NCBI GenBank assembly: GCA_027579435.1
Contig: JANBPK010000739.1
Span: 62,001 to 126,000, forward strand
DNA: 64,000 bases
Reading direction: 5' to 3'
Origin: Candolleomyces eurysporus
Taxonomy: Eukaryota; Basidiomycota; Agaricomycetes; Agaricales; Psathyrellaceae
Shown here: positions 53,744-64,000 of the stretch, one piece after another
Layout: each line of letters starts with the position of its first letter
How positions within the stretch are numbered: the first letter of the stretch is position 1
The notes under the pieces: generated by a model
What the model was told of the DNA's origin: nothing
Databases searched by the model: none
What the model saw: the letters and a program-made list of their open reading frames with translations, nothing else
Program-made: the position numbers and the translations under genes

Positions 53744-55901
53744 ATGCTCAGAATTCGACCGATACTCCTACAAAATCGTCTTTTATCTTCTTTTTCCACC
53801 ATGAGCGCTCCCACACCTTTGCGACAACGAACAGTCGAGCGGGTACCAGTACCGTCTGCTATGGAGGTCCATCTGACCGACCAGGAGCGTCGGATATGTG
53901 ATCTCTTGGACGAATGCACCAACTATCTCAGAGAGGAGAAATCAATATCAACGACGTGTCGGATTGCAGGTGGCTGGGTTAGAGACAAGGTCAATTCTGT
54001 CACGCTCTCATGGGACTAGCGAAGCTCATCTTGTTTCATACTCCAGCTCCTCGGGCATGATAGCAATGACATTGACATTGCACTGGCTGATATGATGGGC
54101 CTAGCATTTGCAGAACATCTCTCAGCTTACGCTGATGCGAAGGGCATTGAAGCTGGCACAATATCTAAGATTGCTCAAAATCCCGACCAATCCAAGCATC
54201 TTGAAACGGCTACATTCAAGCTCGAGGGATTGGACATCGACTTGGTGAACCTGCGGAGCGAAGCCTACGCAGAGGACAGTCGAATCCCTACAGAAGTGGT
54301 GAGAGGCACTCATCTGACAGCGCGCATTCAGCACTTAAATCCTTATTGTAGGCTTTCGGGACGCCATTGGAAGATGCAATGCGAAGAGATATCACCATCA
54401 ACGCACTCTTCTACAATGTCCACAGGCGAGAGGTTGAAGATTTCACTGAAAAGGTTAGCTAGGGTCTGCTCCTCCTGGTTTCGTCCTAATGGTTACAGGG
54501 CTTAGATGACATGAGGAACGGTTTGATCCGCACTCCCCTCTCTCCCAAGGAAACCTTCAAAGATGATCCTTTACGAGTCTTGCGTTGTATTCGTTTTGCG
54601 AGCCGTTTTGGCTTCGAGCTTGTTGATGAGCTCAAAGAGGCAGCTAAGGATACTAAGATACAGGTGCGAAAGTGATATTGCTATTCAAACCAGTCAACTG
54701 ACCTGTCCCAGGAAGCTTTGGTGTCGAAAGTCGCTCGTGAGCGAGTGGGTACAGAGATAGACAAAATGATGCGAGGTCAACCGTTCTTTTTCCTCCACAC
54801 GCTTGAGGACTAACGCATGTCCCGGAACAGGTCGAGACCCATTGCGCTCTATCGATCTCTTCCATCAACTTTCGTTGTACAACCCGGTCTTCTTTTCCGC
54901 CATACCTCACGATATTTCATCAAAATTCTCTGAGACAACCTTCCCTTTGGATAGAGGCTTAGCCACTAGCACCGTGCTTGACGCGATTCTCAACCACCGG
55001 CTTGACTCCCAAATATCAACACCTCATGCCGTTTATCTCAGACATTTCCAACAGGATAGCTCTGCCAAACCCCGCTTATACCTCGCAGCAGCATTAACGC
55101 CATATTATGGCGTTACCTATACGGGTAAAAAGAACAAAATACACCCTGCAGTCGAGGCTGTCGTTCGAGAGTCGCTGAAACTTGGGGTTCAGCAGCACTA
55201 TTTAGATGGGATACCCACCTTGTTTCTTGCCGTGGATCCAGTCCGCCAGCTTTGCGAAGAATTTACTTCCTTCCCTGTTGATAGGATCCGGTCTTCGATC
55301 GGTAATATTCTACTTTTATTTTGCATATTCGCGGCCCGGTGTTCGCTAACCTGATTTTACAGGCATTGCTCTGAGAAATAAAACCATTCATAGTCCGAAT
55401 GCTGGTATACACTGGACGGAAAGTTTTCTTTTCTCGCTGGTCTTAGAACTAGGATCTCTATATGACGTCGCAAAAGATCTCTTCGACGGTGAGTAGGTTT
55501 ACTGCCGCTCGACATCCTTCTTAACCACACCCAAATCAGTGAAAAAGGCAACGGAAATCGTTGAACGATATAATTCGTTTGCCGAACGTGTAGAGGAACT
55601 GGGTTTATACGACGTCGGCGACACCGTACCACTTCTCGATGTATGTATGCTCTCGTCAATTTCAAAGCTAGATCACTCACCCACCATTTAACAGGGTAGA
55701 GAAATCATGAAAGCGATGGATACCACGAAAGGCGGACCCTGGCTCGCTGTGGTTCAATCACACATCATTCATTGGCAGTTAGACCATCCTCAAGCCTCCT
55801 CCGAGGATTGTTTATCATGGCTTAATGAAGAAAAGGCCGCGGGAAGCTTGCCAGCTGTAACCTCTGCAGGTCCACCATCAAAGCGACCTCGGATTGATTG
55901 A
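53744..55901 (+). CDS. CCA1: CCA-adding tRNA nucleotidyltransferase
   Basis: Adds or repairs the 3' CCA of tRNAs in nucleus, cytosol and mitochondria. Class II nucleotidyltransferase: CRIAGGWVRDK is spliced to LLGHDSNDIDIALAD, giving the GGxVRD and DxD metal site. Next come RRDITINALFYNV, GLDDMRNGLIRTP, DDPLRVLRCIRFASRFGFEL and EALVSKVARERVGTEIDKMM, the motifs that read nucleotides and bind tRNA. The C-terminal part ends PPSKRPRID. The first ATG (53744) begins MLRIRPILLQNRLLSSFST, a mitochondrial presequence; the second, MSAPTPLRQR at 53801, would give the nuclear/cytosolic form. About eight short introns. Confidence 0.94.
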
Positions 55902-56017
55902 TATCGTATAGAAGGGTTAACGATTCACTATCCCATATAATTGGAATGGTCCTACGTAAGTGCATAAAGAAACCTATAATGCATATATATCCTATGAAAA
56001 CGAAAGAGCACAGTATA

Positions 56018-57160
56018 CTATGAACACTTGGAGAAAAAATCGTCAAACGTGTATGCAGTATCTGCAGCGCTGCCGCTAGCATGCGCGACCGACTCGGACC
56101 AGTACTGCACATCTGCAAGCGCACACTGAAGTTCGGCACCCTGGAAGGGCATGTACCAACTCTGGGCGGTCGAAAAGCAGTCCTCCTCCTCACTTGGAAG
56201 GGGTGGGATTGAGTTCGCGCCATCGAGGAGCAAGCTCACTTGGGGATGATCGTATGCGAGCAATGGCTGGAGCTCCAGTTGCAGTTGGGGAGGGAAGGTG
56301 TCCGAGGGAGCATACGCCAAGGGATCGATCTAATGGAACTGGTTAGAAAACTCGTATTAAACAAAAAGCACCGAAGTCGCGCTTACCGGCCCTGCTGGAA
56401 ACTCGCGAGTTTCCGCGTTCATCAAAATGCCAGGGTGATTTGGAGCTGGAGGTGACGAGACCGTATTTAGACTGTTATCCACGACCCAGGGAAGTGGTGC
56501 CAACTGGTCTGCATGCTGCGGGATAGGATGTGATATCGGTAAAATGGTGGATACAGCACTATCCATAATAGACGAAGCCAATCGACGGCATCGCTCCTCG
56601 GCGGCCAATGTGCCGTCGGTTTTCCTCTTCAATATGCGGGAGCGTCGGGGGGCGGGCCTCAGCTGATAGTCGGGATACTGTAACTTGTGCAATTCGCGAA
56701 GCTGCTGCGCTTTGTCATAGTACATTTGCTTCGCCTCGGCACTTAGTTCGCGCCAGCAATGAGCTGCAATGCGACTGATATCGCGATGGTCGCGCCCCAC
56801 CGGCCTTGGTTTTCGCTTTTCGAGCGCCCAAAAGTCTGATCGAAACAAAATGAAGGCATTTGGGGGGCGGGAAATGTGACCGAGGCCTTTCTTATTCGAT
56901 CGCAACGACTTTGGTTGGGCAGTTGGTCGCGTGCTTGGTGCGGGTGATGGGGAGGGCTTATTCGAGGCATATTCCGAATAAATCGTTGCGGGACTGCCGC
57001 TCAGGATGCCGTGACTTCCTTCCGGCCAAACTGAGTAGGGATCTGTCGGGCATGATTGCGCGTCAGGACGAAAATATGAGCCGACCGCTGAAGTAGGAAA
57101 TTCATACTGGAAGAATTGACGATCAAAGTTTCCATAGATTTGCAAATAGTCTCCATAGCT
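56018..57160 (-). CDS. HMG-box transcription factor (first exon unresolved)
   Basis: Sequence-specific HMG-box (MATA_HMG/SOX-like) factor. The box reads HISRPPNAFILFRSDFWALE, KRKPRPVGRDHRDISRIAAH, CWRELSAEAKQMYYDKAQQL, RELHKLQYPDYQLRP, followed by the basic APRRSRILKRK. The C-terminal exon is joined by an intron ending TCCATTAG and reads IDPLAYAPSDTFPPQLQLEL, an acidic EEEDC patch, and ends YTFDDFFSKCS, possibly an activation region. In the large exon no ATG lies upstream of the box. An acceptor (TTTCTCAG near 57150) implies at least one earlier coding exon in 57.2-57.6 kb that I could not place. Related fungal HMG factors regulate mating or fruiting; no mating-locus partners are seen here. 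Confidence 0.78.
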
Positions 57161-57710
57161 GAGAAAGACCAAAAAGAACAATGCAAATGCGACTGAAAGC
57201 GGGATATCTGAGCGGCTTTGGCTGGCTTGGTGGAGCGTGTGATGCTCTTTTGGACCGGCGCAGCGTTGTCTTTTCTACATGGAAGGTGTGCGTTCCTGGA
57301 TTCCTTGCTTTAGACCGTTGGAAAGTTGCCCCTCGTTATTAGCACGTCGTGGCCGCCTCGAGGCAATGTGATATCACAGAATATAGAGTCCGTATCACCA
57401 ATCTATCGATCCCTTGTCCGACTCCAAGGCTCCCTCATGCCCGATTTGGTTATGCTTGTTCCTTACCCGGTATGTCCGCCTTGGGATGATGGTTCTGTCT
57501 CTTAGTTAGAGTTAGGGGCACGGCGAAAGAATACAATATTGTATTGTACTGGAAATAGAGCTGTACCTAGGGGCTGGAGGTGCCACTCGCTGGAGGTACA
57601 GCTACGCTCTGAGCCTTCGCTGCTCTTCGTTTTGAGCCAGATATCATATCTCTGTCGACCAAACGCCGCACTGTGGTTAGATTCTAGAATATCAACTCGT
57701 GTCGAGGACC
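57161..57710. other. Likely 5' part and promoter of the HMG-box gene
   Basis: About 550 bp upstream of the visible HMG exon and downstream of ROK1. The missing first exon should lie here. No ATG with a good donor in the right phase was found. Confidence 0.4.
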
Positions 57711-59741
57711 TTACCGCTTTTTGAGGGCTTCTCGGCGGCCAACTTTCCGTGCACTGTTAACGATTTCGGGCCGTTTGACCTTGCCCATTTGCCGCCGCTT
57801 CATTTTCGACGGTTTCGGTAACTTTAACATCCAATCGGGAGCTGTGGAGCCAGATTGCAAGATAACATTCGCAATTCTGCCAGTATTATGGATCAGTTCT
57901 TGGCCAGCTCCTCGAGCAAGGTCACAATGCTCACGTTTTCAAAAATGGTCCGTCTTCGTCTGTGAAGAACGTGACGGCCTTCCCTTCACGACCAGCTCGC
58001 CCAGTTCGTCCTGCAAAAGAATCAGCAAACGCGAGCGATCACATAAATAGTCGTTTCACCAACCTATCCGATGGATGTAGCTCTGGACACTAGTTGGGAA
58101 GTCAAAGTTGACCACTTCCCGCACACCCTTGAAGTCCATTCCACGAGCCATGACCTCCGTGCTGATGAGAATCCAGGTCTCGCCTTTACGCATGCGAGAG
58201 ACAGAATCTTCACGCTCCTTTCTCGTCATGCCAGCATGTAAACAATCAACGTTTCGAATTCCATTCATAGTGAGTTCTTCGGCTAGCGAGGAGGCACGGG
58301 GCTGTGACGAAGTAAAAACGAGGACAGGCGGGTTGTAAGGTTGGGCAAAATAGGTGAGAAGACTGGGCAACTTTGAAGCGTCGTCCGCCACGTATGTTAA
58401 AGACTGAGCAATAAGAGGTAAAGGAGTGTCCCTGTAATGCAAAACCTGTAAGATAACGCAGATAATTTAGAGAGCCCGGCTTACTTCAACCCTACTACCA
58501 GCCGAATCGGGTCCTGAAGCATGCTCATGGCAATCTTTTCAACTCCAGCAGGAAGGGTAGCACTAAACATGGCCCTTTGCAAATTTGGATGCGTGCACGC
58601 CGCATTTATCTCTTGTATTTGCTCAAGGAATTCAGTATCCAAAAGCCTGTCGGCCTCATCGAGAACAAGTTGGCGGACGCTATGAATAGGATCAGCATCG
58701 AACGTTCATGAATATTGGCAAAAAATGTACTTGTCTAGTTCGAGGTGGCCTTCTTGAAGAGCAGCTATCAGCCGCAGAGGAGTGCTGATGATAATATCTG
58801 AACCACGAGATAAGTACACGACCAAAAAGACAACAAATTCACGAACCAACTTTATCACGTACTGACTTGTCAGATAGTGTGCTCGCCGTTGCCTTACTGA
58901 ACAATATAATGCGCCATTTTCGACCTTGGGCGAGCTTGAGGCACTCGTTGTGTATTTGATGGGCTAATTCACGCGTTGGTGCAATGACCAGAGCGCGCAC
59001 GCCTTTGCCTGCATCGGAAGACTGAGCTTGTTGGGTCGATGCTGGACTGCCCAGCTTGGAGAATGTAGGGAAAAGGTACGCCAACGTTTTTCCTGTACCT
59101 GTGGGGGAAATTGCAGCAAGATCTCGCGACTTTCGAACAATCCCAAGTCAGACGGACATTGGGGAAGCAGTAAAGCGAGTAACCCACTTCAAGTAGAACC
59201 GGTATCCCACTTGACTGAATACCAGTTGGGTGATGGTAATCGTTCTTCGCTAGATTGGCATATAGCTGGGAAGGGACCGTATATCTCTCCTTAATGTCCT
59301 CGAAAGTCGCGGCTTCTTTTGGAGGATTGAGTCCCTTGACGGATATTCGATGTCTCTGTATAGGTTGGTCCGGAGAATCCTGCCCTGTCCCTTCCTCCTC
59401 GATAAGTTCATCGTCTATTTCGTCGTCCGAGCCAATGCCTGCCTCATCCATCTTCCGCCTCTTCTCTTTTCGGCCCCCATCCTTTTGCGCTGTCTTCCTT
59501 TTGCTTTGCCCACCCTCGGCATATTTGAAGAAGTCTAGTTCCGCTGGAAGCACCTGGTCACTGGCATCCTTGCGGGATGGTTCCCGGGAGCTAGATTCCC
59601 CCTTCTTCTGTTGATGCTGGTCATTCGGAAGAATATGTGTGATTGAGGCCGCCGACTCACTTGGAATAGCTGAACGTCTGGTTGAAACTTCTTCTTGTCG
59701 AACCTGACGCCTCCCCGAGAGAGTAACTGGAAAGCTTCCAT
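57711..59741 (-). CDS. ROK1: ROK1, DEAD-box RNA helicase of ribosome assembly
   Basis: Nucleolar ATP-dependent helicase required for 18S rRNA processing (DDX52 family). The start [20 protein letters not shown] is characteristic, then a Lys/Glu-rich region, Q-motif area ([17 protein letters not shown]), Walker A ([20 protein letters not shown]), [29 protein letters not shown] (DEAD), MFSATLP (SAT), [40 protein letters not shown], and HRIG spliced to [15 protein letters not shown]. The C-terminus ends [10 protein letters not shown] at TAA (57711-57713). About seven introns; all helicase motifs are intact. The pair with LAS1 (also pre-rRNA processing) is 40 kb apart and probably chance. Confidence 0.94.
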
Positions 59742-60338
59742 GAAGGATAAGACGGAAACGAGTGGTTCATGGATTGAGGGAGGCGGGGTAAGCGGCCCGC
59801 AAAAAATTACATTACATAATTCATTGGCGCCTACATATGTAGCCAACAGTTTGGCAACATGATCATCCTTCTGAGCGACCGAACCGCATAACCTTGGCTA
59901 CCCTAACGACCTATTGCATGACCTTCAATTCAAGCACCCATGACCTAGTGGTTCTCGTGAAGATGTCCTATCTGCCGTCGTCAACCCGAACTTCTTCCCA
60001 TCCAGGCGGTTGAATTGCAACAAAAAACCGTCTCTATTATTATCTGCTCGGATACCTCGACGCTCTTCTCCTTCTGAAAAGGGCTGTTCAAGGCGGATAC
60101 GCGTTTCTGAAATGGAAAGTTTGTGTATATGGACGCGCTTTCCCTTCATCTCCTTCCAACGATGGAGCGTCTCGTCTGGATTTTTTTNACGCAGGACCCT
60201 TGCTTCATCACTCCGAAGTTTCTACCGGTGCAATTCTCACCATTATTCCCTGAATTTTCCCCTCTTGTATAAGTTCACACTGGAATTGCGGCTAATGGGT
60301 CCCTGGGTTGAATCCAACCTTTGGCAGTGACCTTTGTC
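59742..60338. other. Divergent promoter region, about 600 bp
   Basis: Spacer between ROK1 (-) and the GH43 gene (+). TATAAG at 60268-60273 lies ~70 bp before the GH43 ATG and may be its TATA box. A 74-codon minus frame (59925-60149) is somewhat protein-like but has no family match or start support, so I leave it out. Confidence 0.45.
60268..60273 (+). promoter_or_regulatory. TATA-like box of the GH43 gene
   Basis: TATAAG in a C/T-rich context, 71 bp upstream of the start codon. Confidence 0.4.
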
Positions 60339-62474
60339 ATGTTTCCCAAAGCCACCCTCTTTGTCCTCGCCTTTGCCAACGCTGCTTTGCTCAGTAGCGC
60401 CGCTGTTATTGTGCCAGGAGCTACTTGGACTGACACCAGCGGGAATGTGATCCAGGCACACGGAGGAGGCATTCTCAAAGTCCTTAACCCTCTCCTCTAT
60501 CAATGGTCGCTCCTCTCGCTGACTTTGTTTCAGGTAAACTCGACTTGGTACTGGCATGGAGAAGACAAGACACATAACAGCAACTTGTTCAGAGCGGTGA
60601 CGTGCTACTCGGTGCACCATCTTCCTACCTTTTCTCTGAATACTCAGAAGATATTAACGACGTCTTTCGTAGTCGCCAGACTTGATGACTTGGACTCGTC
60701 AAAACGATGCCCTCGCTCCCATTGCTGGTGGCATGATATCCACTGGAAATATCGTAGAGAGGCCGAAAGGTGCGTATGGAAACTGGTCATAGAGGAAACC
60801 AAGCCTGCTGACGCTACTATATAGTCATCTACAATCGGAATGTAAGGACAGTTTCTGCCCAGAGATTTATGAGTGTCGCCAACCCGTGAAATGGTAACAG
60901 ACAGGTGAATATGTAATGTGGTTCCATTCGGACAGCAACAAGTGAGTGCACGTCAAATGGGTCGTTTACAACTCTGACATATTCGTGCACAGCTACGGCG
61001 CAGCGCAAGTCGGCGTCGCGGTGGCGAGGACACCTTGCGGGCCGTTCACCTATAGGAGTAGCTTCCGTCCTCTCAACGCCGAATCTAGGGATATGGGGAT
61101 CTTTGTCGACGGTAATTCTTCACGCTACCTTTAATGAACCTTTTCTAACAATGATTTAGATGACGGTAAGATGACTCAATAGAACCTTCGGCGGCAACTA
61201 AAGCTGTCCTCCTACTTCGACTTCAGCTGCCCAGACGGCGTATCTCCTCTACGCCTCGGACAACAACCAGAACTTCAAGATCTCTCGACTCGATGCAAAC
61301 TACTACAACGTCGTAACCCAAGTTGCAGTGATTTCAAGTAAGTATGCGCTGGACATTCACTCTCGATGGCTGATTCTGACGCTCAATAGGATCCACATTC
61401 GAGTCCCCTGGAATTATCAAACGAAACGGAGTATGTTTTCGTATCCCAAAACCCAGTTCGCATTTAACGGAGACACTCAGATTTATCACCTCTTCGTGTC
61501 CAAAACCACAGGATGGGACCCTAACGCCAACAAAGTCGTCACGGCGTCGGTGAGTCGAAATTCAAACTTGGAGCCGCCTCTTAACCCAAACTTAACGTTA
61601 ACAATAACGTCTCAACCAGTCACTGGCTGGGCCCTGGTCAGCAGAATCAGATATCGCCCCTCGCAACACCCGAACCTACTTCTCGCAAAACACCTTCAAC
61701 CTCCCTCTTAGCCAGAACTCTGCGATCTACATGGGCGACCGCTGGAGGCCTTCCTTGCTGGGAAGCAGCAGGTACATGTGGTACCCGATGACATGGAGTA
61801 ACGGAAACTTGCCCCAGATCGTCCCGGCAGATGTCTGGAGTGTCGATACTGCGAGCGGCACGTATACCGCTGCGCAGGGAACGACCTACGAGGCTGAGAG
61901 GGGTACGATGTCTGGCGGGGCGAGGCTGTTGAATAACACTGCGTTTTCGGGTGGGAGTTGCGTCGGGTATCTTGGTGCGTTGGAATTTCTCGAACTCGCG
62001 GCGGAGGACTTACACCGAGTTTTCAAGGCAACGGAGGGTCTTTGACGATCAATAATGTTCAAGGAATTGGGGCCGATCAGTGGATCTCGCTCTACTATGC
62101 CAATGGTTCGTCCGTTCCAGTACTCACTCACCAGTATTCGAGAATTGAATATTTCCAAAGCTGACTCCACATGGAGGAACACTACAGTCAGGTAAATGCC
62201 AAATGTGGTACTAATATCGTGCTGTACTTAATGTCCACAGTGCTAACGGAGGCGCCGCTGTCCGTGTCGACCAACCCAATACCGGAGGTGGTACCGTAGT
62301 TCTGTCGGTCCCTGTCAAACTGTTCCTACGAAGCGGCGCGAATTCCCTCACATTCTCCGCCGGACAGAGCAGTACGTCCAATCACCTTATAAACCTGCAA
62401 CTAACCCGTTTGCTGACTGGCTGGTAGACTGGGCCGCTGACTTGGATAAGATTGTTGTGTATACTGCAACTTGA
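60339..62474 (+). CDS. GH43 exo-beta-1,3-galactanase-like enzyme with C-terminal CBM35-like domain
   Basis: Secreted hydrolase, probably trimming the beta-1,3-galactan core of plant arabinogalactan. The ATG at 60339 gives the signal peptide MFPKATLFVLAFANAALLSS. The five-bladed domain begins WTDTSGNVIQAHGGGILK, VNSTWYWHGEDK, then SPDLMTWTRQNDALAPIAGG, STGNIVERPK, GEYVMWFHSDSN, YGAAQVGVAVARTPCGPFTY, DDGTAYLLYASDNNQNFKIS, FESPGIIKRNG, AIYMGDRWRPSLLGSSRYMW. From about 61885 a second module starts YEAERGTMSGGARLLNNTAF and continues GNGGSLTINNVQGIGADQWI and NSLTFSAG, ending DLDKIVVYTAT, a CBM35-like beta-sandwich. The architecture matches the Phanerochaete chrysosporium enzyme described as GH43 plus CBM35. 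About ten introns; exon edges near 61140-61240 are approximate. Confidence 0.85.
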
Positions 62475-62685
62475 GTCCAATGTCTTGGCTAGGATGTGAT
62501 ATATGTATGTAACAGATGGATATGTACACTACTGAGACGACGGGATATGTGATACAACGAAAGCAAAAGAGAATTAAATAGGTGATGAAATCCGTGTCGC
62601 GATAACTTATCTACGTTCTAAAACTGTTCCTGTCATTGCACTTCTAAAGCTCCTTCTAACAGATGATCTACTGTATTCTGAGAGT

Positions 62686-64000
62686 TCATTGAGCAATCTT
62701 TTTCCAACCAGACTTGAGTTGCTATACGGAAAATTGTGAGATGTTGCTCCCTTACTTCAGAGGGCAGGGAAAGACTCACTTCATAAAAGACGAAGAGCAA
62801 GATGGTGTTTGGAGCAAGACGAACGAAAGCAGGTGTCCATCCTTTGAAGAGGAAGCTTACGCCTTCTTCTCTAAAAGATTTGGCAAGGATATGGGTGAAA
62901 GTAGTGCCCTCCGTCTGTCATGGTGTGAGTGCGCTGTCAATCAAATTATTTTCAGACACCTCACCGAGGCCATGACTCTTGATCTCAGCACATCCGCAGG
63001 GGAACAAACGGCTGTGGACAAGTTAGGAGAAAGAAGATCTTGACACATGCTCGGGGAACGTACTCGTGGCGAAAGTTCCGGCCAGCGTACTTGCGACTAC
63101 GTGCAGAAGAAGATTGTCTTTCAGCTGTACATCGAGGACTGGAATGGGATGTAAGAGTAGTTTTGTCTTGAAGTAGTCGTAGCTGTCAATGCAGAGGTTA
63201 GATAAATGACGAACCGCCGATCCGGACGAGTAGAACGTACGATCCAACTTGAGAGGCCTTTCGGATTTCGGATGTCAGACACACACCGGGCGCGTCGTAT
63301 AGAGCAGAAGGTGCTTACGTTCATCAAGATAGCTCGAAACTGCCAATGGATGAGTTCAGCCGGTCTGGAGAAGACATATTGTCTACGTACAGTATTGGTC
63401 CCGACACCTCGGGTCAATCCCTTGACACCTTCTTCCTTCACAAGACTGACAAGCCCTGCAACGGCATTGGGATAGTTGTAGCGCTTTTCCGGAGGACGAA
63501 TAGAGTCGCTTGTCATTCTGACGAGCAGAACATCTGAGAAACGTTCGTTTGGGAGATGCGATGCAACGTGTGACGTGACGACATACCTGCCGGATTGCCT
63601 GCTATTCCGCCCAATCCTCCAGCGAGACTAGCGGCCAGAAGTGACTGGGGTGTTGTTGCTTTCTTCCCTTTTGATATATATTCCTTCAGCCTCTCGTACG
63701 AACCCAGACGAACGAGGGAGTATGACATTTGCCTCATCAGGGCGGCGGTGAGTCCTGCGTAGAGGCTCTGAGCGCCGGAGCGCTGGATTGAGGTCCGGAT
63801 GACGGTGAGGGTGGACGGACGCTTGGAGCCCCCCGAGTCGGCCAAGGTCTGCATTCGCCTGTCAAGTTTGGGTGAATAATTTGGGCCATACTAGTTGGAC
63901 TGACGGGGCACCAACACCTTGGTGACATCCAATGGATGGGTGCACGACGCGGCCACTAAATGGTAGATTGAGCGCTAGTACTTTGGGAGTGTGTCTACTG
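62686..64000 (-). CDS. Mitochondrial carrier, dicarboxylate-carrier-like (5' end outside window)
   Basis: Inner-membrane solute carrier with three ~100-residue repeats. Carrier signatures: HPLDVTK (first repeat, exon at about 63917-63955), GNPA spliced to DVLLVRMTSD (second), and SPADVLRSRVM (third). Others are GAQSLYAGLTAALMRQM, LVRLGSYERLKEYI, LVSLVKEEGVKGLTRGVGTN, SFLFKGWTPAFVRLAPNTIL and LFVFYE spliced to QLKSGWKKIAQ at the end. The order and the SFLFKGWTPAF segment fit the dicarboxylate carrier Dic1 and its relatives. The exon start at 63955 follows an acceptor, so the initiator exon lies beyond position 64000. Substrate is inferred from family resemblance only. Confidence 0.85.

Noticed and set aside
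59925..60149. 74-codon minus-strand frame between ROK1 and GH43
   Set aside because: It reads somewhat like protein, but no family, splice partner or conserved motif could be named.
62714..63043. 109-codon plus-strand frame at the right end
   Set aside because: It is antisense to the last exons of the mitochondrial carrier, whose motifs read clearly on the minus strand.
1..64000. CRISPR array, prophage, insertion sequence, rRNA or tRNA genes
   Set aside because: The DNA is eukaryotic with spliceosomal introns; no regularly spaced repeats, transposase motifs, terminal repeats or tRNA-like folds were seen.
1..64000. A secondary-metabolite or CAZyme gene cluster
   Set aside because: P450, oxygenase and two glycoside hydrolases are present, but they are separated by housekeeping genes and no core synthase (PKS, NRPS, terpene cyclase) was found.

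Overview
This is nuclear DNA of a filamentous basidiomycete, most likely a mushroom-forming agaricomycete. The evidence is intron-rich genes with many ~45-90 nt GT-AG introns, about 34 genes in 64 kb on both strands with short spacers, and families typical of that group: GH16 and GH43-CBM35 secreted enzymes, CYP61, F-box genes, a clavaminate-synthase-like oxygenase and a DUF7702-type membrane protein. I see no transposon, CRISPR array, rRNA or tRNA. Ambiguous bases (N) are frequent in the first ~11 kb and rare later. Gene models were built by hand from reading frames and splice signals. Where I give exon coordinates the total is a whole number of codons; elsewhere exon edges are approximate.

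Layout. 0-13.9 kb: 3' part of a sterol glucosyltransferase (+), clavaminate-synthase-like oxygenase (-), ATP11 F1-ATPase chaperone (+), NAD(P)-binding protein (-), mitochondrial octanoyltransferase (-), ammonium transporter (+), prenylcysteine oxidase (-), F-box protein with micro-exons (+), dienelactone hydrolase (-). 13.9-27.4 kb: unrecognised SQ/TQ-rich protein (+), polytopic membrane protein (-), LAS1 pre-rRNA nuclease (+), type I membrane protein (-), Ysc84/SH3 actin protein (+), small mitochondrial LEA-like protein (-), a Pro/Ser-rich hypothetical gene (+), then 1.7 kb that I could not resolve.

27.4-40.6 kb: ERG5/CYP61 (+) tail-to-tail with a second P450 (-), acetyl-CoA transporter (+), GYF-domain protein (+), NUF2 kinetochore protein (-). 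40.7-48.0 kb: an F-box protein with a nucleotidyltransferase-like active site, followed by a ~3.2 kb tandem segmental duplication. Each unit holds a BAG-domain cochaperone gene (-) and its promoter. The second unit also carries a broken 3' fragment of the F-box gene. Both BAG promoters keep a perfect three-unit heat-shock element. 48-64 kb: GH16 glucanase (-), VAC8 (-), CCA tRNA nucleotidyltransferase (+), HMG-box factor (-), ROK1 helicase (-), GH43-CBM35 exo-galactanase-like enzyme (+), and a mitochondrial carrier running off the right edge (-).

Most genes are unrelated housekeeping functions. Two links stand out. The sterol glucosyltransferase and ERG5 both belong to sterol metabolism, though far apart. 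The duplicated BAG genes look like a heat-responsive chaperone module. The most novel material is the duplication with its promoter architecture and stop-free 54-nt introns, the F-box/nucleotidyltransferase protein, the SQ/TQ-rich protein, and the unresolved 25.6-27.4 kb stretch.
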